A DNA stretch of 9,212 bases from Gammaproteobacteria bacterium (GTDB taxonomy: Bacteria > Pseudomonadota > Gammaproteobacteria > Steroidobacterales > Steroidobacteraceae). Positions 4,702 to 9,212 of this stretch are shown piece by piece. The stretch spans positions 1 through 9,212 of the forward strand of contig JASHUC010000364.1 in the NCBI GenBank assembly GCA_030040235.1. The letters run 5' to 3'. Below the pieces are notes generated by a model. It did not search any database and was not told the origin of the DNA. It saw only the letters and a program-made list of their open reading frames with translations. How positions within the stretch are numbered: position 1 is the first letter of the stretch; each line of letters opens with the position of its first letter. A program made the translations under genes and the position numbers.

Positions 4702-6183
4702 ATGTTCAGGAGCGGATCGGTACGCCCAGGGCGCGGAGCGAGCTTCGTGGTGATTTTGTGCGGAGCATCGTTCGCCACGTGGGGCGCGGCACAGGTGGGA
4801 GAGGTACTTGCCCAGCCGGCAGGGATGGTGATGATGCAGCCCGGGGTACCGTCCGAGTCCCGGAGTGGTTTCATCTATGATTCGGACTACCCGTTCATCG
4901 GCTACTCGGGAACGCCCGAACACAATGATATCGCCCACCTTGCAGCGCGAGTCGCACACGCCAACGTCAAGCTGACCTACAGCGAGCCGCGCGGCTATCT
5001 GGACTCGCTCCTTGCGGCTCTGCACATCGACCCCGCTTCGCAGGTGCTCGTGTTCTCAAAGACCAGCCTCCAGGTCGATGCGATCGGCCCGCAGACACCA
5101 CGGGCGATCTACTTCAACGACGACACCTACGTCGCCTGGATCTCGGGCTCGAAGCTCCTCGAGATCAGCGCGATGGACAGCATGATGGGCACGGTCTTCT
5201 ACACCGTCATGGATCGGCCTAGTGAGCCCGCCAACTTCGAGCGAGAGACTACGCGTTGCCTGGCCTGTCACGACACCTTCTCGCTCGCCGGTGGTGGTGT
5301 GCCGAACTTCCTGCTCCTCTCGGCCTACACGCGTAGGCAGAAGGAGATCGTCACCAACGAGGTGGCGAACCAGACGACGGACCAAACGCCGCTCGAGGAG
5401 CGCTGGGGCGGGTGGTACGTGACCGGGCAGCTCGGAGGTCTCAAACACCTCGGCAACATCCTGCCTGGCCCGGCTGGGACTGTGCCCGCTTCCTCCGTGC
5501 GCTGGACCAGTCGCACCAACCTCGACGATCTTTTCGACACGAAGCCCTATCTCAGCGACAAGAGCGACGTGCTCGCCCTCCTCGCGCTGCAGCACCAGGT
5601 CGACATCCATAACCTCATCATCCACGCGAATTACAAGTGCCGGAGGCTGATGGAACAAACCTCTCCCGGGAGCTCGACGAGGAACGTGCGATGGGTGGAG
5701 CTGCCGCCAATCGTGCGCCAGCGCTTCGCGGATCTTCTCGAGCCGCTGGTGCGCGGCATGCTGTTCGTGGATGCCGCGAAATTCACGACACCCATCCGCA
5801 GCACCTCCGGTTTCGCCCGGTCATTCGAAGCCCGCGGGCCACGCGACCCCAAGGGCCGGTCATTGCGGGACTTCGACCTCGACAAAAGACTGTTCAAGTA
5901 CCCCCTCAGCTACCTCGTCTATTCCGAAGGATTCGACTTTCTGCCGACCGCAGCACGAGAGTACGTCTATCGTCGGTTCGAGGAGATCCTTACCGGGCGG
6001 GATGAGAGTGCCGCCTTCTCAAATCTCTCGCCAAGCGACCGCCACGCGATTCGCGAAATTCTTCGAGCGACGAAGCCAGACTACGTACGAACCATCGCCG
6101 AGCTCACTCGGCGGGCCGCGCCCGGTAACGCGCGCCCAGCCGCTCCGCCATCGCCGGGAACATCGGTCCGAGCTTTGCGATGA
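4702..6183 (+). CDS. Exported single-heme c-type cytochrome-like protein of unknown function
   Basis: The protein has 493 residues. An N-terminal basic stretch (MFRSGSVRPGR) and a hydrophobic core (ASFVVILCGASFATWGAA, about 13-30) form a probable signal peptide, so the protein should act in the periplasm. One heme c attachment site, CLACH (186-190), is present; no second CxxCH exists. Other conserved-looking segments are AIYFNDDTYVAWISGS (135-150), LEERWGGWYVTG (231-242), the histidine-rich QHQVDIHNLIIHAN (297-310) and LSYLVYSEGFDFLP (402-415). I recall similar single-heme proteins in other bacteria but know no assigned function. The start at 4702 was chosen for the signal peptide and an upstream TTGGACGG; the frame is open back to 4558. 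The last 26 or so residues (RRAAPGNARPAAPP...) are Pro/Ala/Arg-rich and are encoded inside the antisense end of the qNor gene, suggesting a read-through extension. The neighbour hints at a role in nitrogen-oxide electron flow, by proximity only. Confidence 0.8.
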   Translation: MFRSGSVRPGRGASFVVILCGASFATWGAAQVGEVLAQPAGMVMMQPGVPSESRSGFIYDSDYPFIGYSGTPEHNDIAHLAARVAHANVKLTYSEPRGYLDSLLAALHIDPASQVLVFSKTSLQVDAIGPQTPRAIYFNDDTYVAWISGSKLLEISAMDSMMGTVFYTVMDRPSEPANFERETTRCLACHDTFSLAGGGVPNFLLLSAYTRRQKEIVTNEVANQTTDQTPLEERWGGWYVTGQLGGLKHLGNILPGPAGTVPASSVRWTSRTNLDDLFDTKPYLSDKSDVLALLALQHQVDIHNLIIHANYKCRRLMEQTSPGSSTRNVRWVELPPIVRQRFADLLEPLVRGMLFVDAAKFTTPIRSTSGFARSFEARGPRDPKGRSLRDFDLDKRLFKYPLSYLVYSEGFDFLPTAAREYVYRRFEEILTGRDESAAFSNLSPSDRHAIREILRATKPDYVRTIAELTRRAAPGNARPAAPPSPGTSVRALR

Positions 6184-8419
6184 AATCGTAGGCCATCACG
6201 AGCGCTGCGATCGCGAACGGCACGTCGCCCACGAACCGCAGCCACTGCCACAGCACGGTGGTGTCGTAGAACTCGAGGCTCCGCGCATACGCGAGACCGT
6301 GCTCGTACACGGCGGCGAGCTGCGGCCAGCCGATCGGAAAGAAGTTGAGGGCGATCCAGAGCACGAGCCCGAGATTGTAGAGCCAGAACGCGAGCTTCCC
6401 GAGGCGCTCGCCGAACTCGCCCTCGCCTGCTGCATATCGCAGGCAAAAGTAGACGAGCCCGATCGCGAGCAATCCGAACGCGCCGAAGAGCGCGGTATGC
6501 GCATGATTGAGCGTCAGGAAAGTGCCGTGCTCGTAGTAATTGACCAGCGGGGCATTGAGCGTGCCGCCCCCGAAGACCCCGGCGCCCACGAAGTTCCAGA
6601 ATGCAGCTCCCAGGATGTAGAGGTACGCGACCCCGTACTTGAAGCGATGCTGCCGCTCGATGAGGTCGTGATGGTCCATGGCATCGAGAATCAGCAGCAC
6701 GAGCGGCAGCACCTCGATGAAGGAGAACATGCTGCCGAGCGGCACCCACATGCCGGGGCCCCCAACCCAGTAGAGGTGATGTCCCGTGCCGAGCACCCCG
6801 CCGAGAAAGATGAGGATGAGCTCGAGGTACACCGAGCGCTCGGCGAGCCGGCGCGAAACGAGGCCGAGCGCCATCAGGAGGTAGGCACTCGCTGCGGCTG
6901 CGAAGAACTCGAAGGATTGCTCGACCCACAGATGCACCACCCACCAGCGCCAGAAATCGGTGATGGTGAAGGACGGATTGATGCCGAGGAGCGGGATCAT
7001 GCCGAAGACGTAGAGCACTGCGATATTGACCGTGGAGGCCCAGATCAGGTGCTCCAGGCGAATGCGGCCCGTCCAGAACTGGCGTGTGGCGGCCTTCAGG
7101 CCCTCCCGTGTCGGCCAGAGCCCCCGCAGCACGAGCACGCACCAGAATAGGAGTCCGAGGAAGAACCCGATCTGCCAGAATCGCCCAAGCTCCAGATACG
7201 AAAGGCCCTGGTTGCCGAACCAGAACCAGTCCCGGCCGATATAGCCCATGATGCCGAGATAGTCCCCGACGAGACCGCCGACGACCACGATCACCGTCGC
7301 CCAGAAAAGCAGATCGACGAGCGGACCCTGCCCCCGCGCCTCGCCCCGGGCGATGGCGGGTGATAGGAACAGCGCGGCGCCTATCCAGGAGAGTCCGATC
7401 CACACGATCGGCGACTGGATATGCACGCTGCGCCAGAAGTTGAACGGCAGCACATTATCGAAGTGCAGGCCGTAGAAGGTCACACGATCGGAGTAGTAGT
7501 GGCCGAGCATGGCGCCCGCGGCGATCTGGAGCAGCAAGACCAGCGCAACGACGATGAAGTACTTGCCGATCTTGCGCTGGCTCGGAGTGAGTGCGCGAAA
7601 GTCGGCGAGCACGGGGTCCATCACGCCCGGATCCGCCCCGCGCAGGTATCGGTGGTAGACGAACAGCACGATACCGAAGCAGAAGAAGGTGAAGCAGAAA
7701 CTGATCCAGGTCCACAGGAACGTGCTCGTGGAGGCCGTGTTACCGACGAGCGGCTCGTATGGCCAGTTCTGAGTCCACGACGTCGCCAAGCCCGGACGCC
7801 GCGCGACGCAGGTGAGTGCAGAATACAAAATGAAATTCGCCGTATCGGCTGCGCTCTTCGCGTCCAGGCTGTAGGCCTGCGTCCAGCCCTTGACGAAATC
7901 GTGGTGCAGCAGCTGGCTTGCGATCTCGGGCTGCAATGCCTTGATTGCCGCCGCGACGGCAGACGGAAGATGCGCCTCGGCGCCCGAGAGATCGATCCCC
8001 TGCAGCTGCCGTCGCATCGCGGTGCGCACGAGCGACTGCTCCTCGCTCCCGAGCGCCGTGAAGGCCTGGTGAAACCGCGCCTGGGCGATGTTGTCCTCGG
8101 TGAGTTCGCCGAGGCGGACCAGATATTGCGCGGTGTAGTCCTCACCGAAATACGACCCCATCCCGAAGAGGCTCCCATAATCCATCAGGTCGGCACGCTG
8201 GAAGGCTCCCTTGCCGGATTCGATGCTTGCGGAGGTCATGACGACGGAGCCGTCCGGAGCGAGGAAGCGATCGGGCTGTGGCGGTGCGGTGAGATAGGTC
8301 ACCTCCGTCGCCCATCCCATGAGCCCGAAGCAGACGATGGCGGTCGCCAGCAGGACCCATTTCAGGACGTTGCTCACCCCGTCATCGAGGAGTCCATCGG
8401 CGGTTGCGACGCTACTCAT
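6104..8419 (-). CDS. norZ: Quinol-dependent nitric oxide reductase (qNor)
   Basis: This 771-residue inner-membrane enzyme reduces two NO to N2O with electrons from quinol. The layout is that of qNor: TM helix 1 (about 19-36), a periplasmic cytochrome-c-like domain without CxxCH (to about 230), then the NorB-like bundle of about a dozen helices. Metal ligands can be placed by motif: His307 in MLGHYY and His641 for heme b, and His639 in TLNHAH for heme b3. For FeB they are His496 and Glu500 in HLWVE plus His547-His548 in GTGHHLYW. Glu504 and Glu569 (SFIEVLPL) match the further conserved glutamates. The helix after HLWVE reads QSFEFF where GFFEV-like sequence is usual. The start at ATG 8419 is strongly supported by GAGGAGGAG 8 bases upstream. 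The phosphorylase gene ends 79 bp upstream on the same strand, so co-transcription is possible. The gene ends inside the convergent heme-c gene. No NorB/NorC pair is present, as expected for the fused type. Confidence 0.95.
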   Translation of the reverse strand: MSSVATADGLLDDGVSNVLKWVLLATAIVCFGLMGWATEVTYLTAPPQPDRFLAPDGSVVMTSASIESGKGAFQRADLMDYGSLFGMGSYFGEDYTAQYLVRLGELTEDNIAQARFHQAFTALGSEEQSLVRTAMRRQLQGIDLSGAEAHLPSAVAAAIKALQPEIASQLLHHDFVKGWTQAYSLDAKSAADTANFILYSALTCVARRPGLATSWTQNWPYEPLVGNTASTSTFLWTWISFCFTFFCFGIVLFVYHRYLRGADPGVMDPVLADFRALTPSQRKIGKYFIVVALVLLLQIAAGAMLGHYYSDRVTFYGLHFDNVLPFNFWRSVHIQSPIVWIGLSWIGAALFLSPAIARGEARGQGPLVDLLFWATVIVVVGGLVGDYLGIMGYIGRDWFWFGNQGLSYLELGRFWQIGFFLGLLFWCVLVLRGLWPTREGLKAATRQFWTGRIRLEHLIWASTVNIAVLYVFGMIPLLGINPSFTITDFWRWWVVHLWVEQSFEFFAAAASAYLLMALGLVSRRLAERSVYLELILIFLGGVLGTGHHLYWVGGPGMWVPLGSMFSFIEVLPLVLLILDAMDHHDLIERQHRFKYGVAYLYILGAAFWNFVGAGVFGGGTLNAPLVNYYEHGTFLTLNHAHTALFGAFGLLAIGLVYFCLRYAAGEGEFGERLGKLAFWLYNLGLVLWIALNFFPIGWPQLAAVYEHGLAYARSLEFYDTTVLWQWLRFVGDVPFAIAALVMAYDFIAKLGPMFPAMAERLGARYRARPAE

Positions 8420-8427
8420 CGTTCAAT

Positions 8428-8436
8428 CTCCTCCTC
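8428..8436 (-). promoter_or_regulatory. Strong Shine-Dalgarno sequence of qNor
   Basis: GAGGAGGAG on the - strand lies 8 bases before ATG 8419. It fixes the qNor start and predicts efficient translation, in contrast to the weak sites of most other genes in the window. Confidence 0.8.
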
Positions 8437-8498
8437 GTCGGTTGGCATTCGAGCATCGATTGGAAGCCCCGAGTTGACGGGAACCCCGCTGATGCACC

Positions 8499-9212
8499 TC
8501 ACCGCTGCCAAAGAATATGGGTCGTTTCGAGCGGCACGGCCACATCGGGATGCGCCGGAACGATCCGGGGTGTGTAGTCGCTCGAGGGGCGTGAGGCCGG
8601 CACCCGTGCGCCGTAGAGATCGAATCCCGAGGCTGCGGATGAACGCTCGAGTCGCAACATCTCCTGCCGAAGGGGTTCACCGCCACCTCGTGGCTCGGCG
8701 AAGAGCTCCACACGCACGGCCTGGGGCTCGAGCAGGCCGAGCCGAACCTCCAGCGTGAAGCGGTGTTCGCGCTCGTCCGTCTCGACGTTGACGCGGCCGA
8801 ATCCCAGCGACGGCCAGCCGCGCTCGAGGGCCCGCAACCACTCCGCGATCCGAACCGCGAGCGCTCCATCGTTGCTCGAGCGGGCCCGCGATGCGGCGGC
8901 CGCCGGCAAATAGTAGCGCTCGCAATACTCGCGCACGCTACGGGTCGCGGAGAACCGCGGCGTGAGTTGCGCCATGCTCCGGCGCACGCGTGCGAGCCAG
9001 CCTCTCGCAATGCCGCTTGCGTCGCGGCCATAGAACTCCGGAACGACCTCCTCCTCGAGCAGCGCGTAAAGGTGCGAGGCCTCCGCCGCGTCCCACGCGG
9101 GATCTTCGCCGTGTGTCCTTCCGTCCCCGAGCGCCCAGCCGACCTCGCTCGTGTACGCTTCCGCCCACCAACCGTCCAGCTCCGAGAGATTGAGCCCGCC
9201 GTTCACCAGGAC
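8499..9212 (-). CDS. Alpha-glucan phosphorylase, C-terminal part (5' end outside window)
   Basis: The 237 visible residues are the C-terminus of an alpha-1,4-glucan phosphorylase of the GlgP type found in Thermotoga and many Proteobacteria, a PLP enzyme releasing glucose 1-phosphate from glycogen or maltodextrin. The fragment opens with VLVNGGLNLSELDGWWAEAY, the segment directly after the PLP-binding Lys (motif SGTxxMK in the family). The catalytic lysine codon should therefore lie just past the window edge. Further family-like segments are VGWALGDG, LLEEEVVPEFYGRD, MAQLTPRFSATRSVREYCERYYLPAAA and a final beta-rich domain ending HILWQR, a typical phosphorylase end. The reading frame is intact, so this looks like a complete gene cut by the window rather than a pseudogene. 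In full it would be about 800-850 residues. No terminator hairpin with a T-run follows, so read-through into qNor is possible. Confidence 0.9.
   Translation of the reverse strand, partial: VLVNGGLNLSELDGWWAEAYTSEVGWALGDGRTHGEDPAWDAAEASHLYALLEEEVVPEFYGRDASGIARGWLARVRRSMAQLTPRFSATRSVREYCERYYLPAAAASRARSSNDGALAVRIAEWLRALERGWPSLGFGRVNVETDEREHRFTLEVRLGLLEPQAVRVELFAEPRGGGEPLRQEMLRLERSSAASGFDLYGARVPASRPSSDYTPRIVPAHPDVAVPLETTHILWQR

Noticed and set aside
5771..7150. A 459-codon open frame on the + strand spanning the end of the heme-c gene and antisense to qNor
   Set aside because: Its sequence is Glu/His/Pro/Arg-rich with no domain, the frame opposite a real membrane-protein gene. qNor ligand motifs prove the other strand codes.
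8469..8491. Terminator hairpin after the phosphorylase gene
   Set aside because: Only a 4-bp stem (CGGG-GTT-CCCG) is present, with no T-run; too weak to call.
8491..8499. Possible NsrR half-site (AGGTGCATC on the - strand) upstream of qNor
   Set aside because: It matches the half-site only partly, has no second arm, and overlaps the phosphorylase stop codon. No FNR/NnrR-type inverted repeat was seen either.
7421..8758. A 445-codon open frame on the + strand opposite the qNor start and phosphorylase end
   Set aside because: It crosses two real genes and their intergenic gap with no domain and no ribosome binding site; a GC-bias shadow.

Overview
This is a GC-rich chromosomal window, apparently from a proteobacterium. 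The encoded CCA on the tRNA, the E. coli-like HipBA pair and the quinol-type nitric oxide reductase would fit a gammaproteobacterium, but the sequence alone does not fix the lineage. No transposase, integrase, phage gene or CRISPR array was seen.

Layout. (1) 1-143: a strong-looking promoter and a complete tRNA-Glu(CUC) gene on the + strand. (2) 235-1862: a HipBA type II toxin-antitoxin operon on the - strand, pointing toward the tRNA. Upstream of it (1844-1935) is an AT-rich control region with three clear and one degraded 18-bp sites of the form TRTYC-N8-GGACA, plus a hairpin covering the antitoxin ribosome binding site. (3) 2043-3407 (+): a stand-alone PaaK/CapK-like adenylate-forming ligase. 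(4) 3486-4466 (-): a mannose-1-phosphate guanylyltransferase-like sugar nucleotidyltransferase, convergent with the ligase. (5) 4467-4701: a divergent promoter region with a 14-bp perfect palindrome. (6) 4702-6183 (+): an exported protein with one CxxCH heme-c site, of a family without a known function that I can name. (7) 6104-8419 (-): a full-length quinol-dependent nitric oxide reductase (qNor/NorZ) whose 3' end overlaps the cytochrome gene by 80 bp. (8) 8499-9212 (-): the C-terminal part of an alpha-glucan phosphorylase, cut by the window edge just after the expected PLP-lysine position.

How the genes may work together. HipB and HipA form a self-regulated pair; E. coli HipA phosphorylates glutamyl-tRNA synthetase, so its position beside a tRNA-Glu gene is notable, though possibly accidental. 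The qNor would detoxify or respire NO at the inner membrane using quinol. The single-heme protein would sit on the periplasmic side of the same membrane, but a functional link rests only on proximity. The ligase and nucleotidyltransferase are types often found in surface-polysaccharide metabolism, and the phosphorylase belongs to storage-glucan breakdown. The window looks like ordinary chromosome with a small accessory toxin-antitoxin insertion rather than one dedicated new system. The least explained items are the heme-c protein, its overlap with qNor, an unusual active-site helix in qNor, and the layered control region of hipBA.
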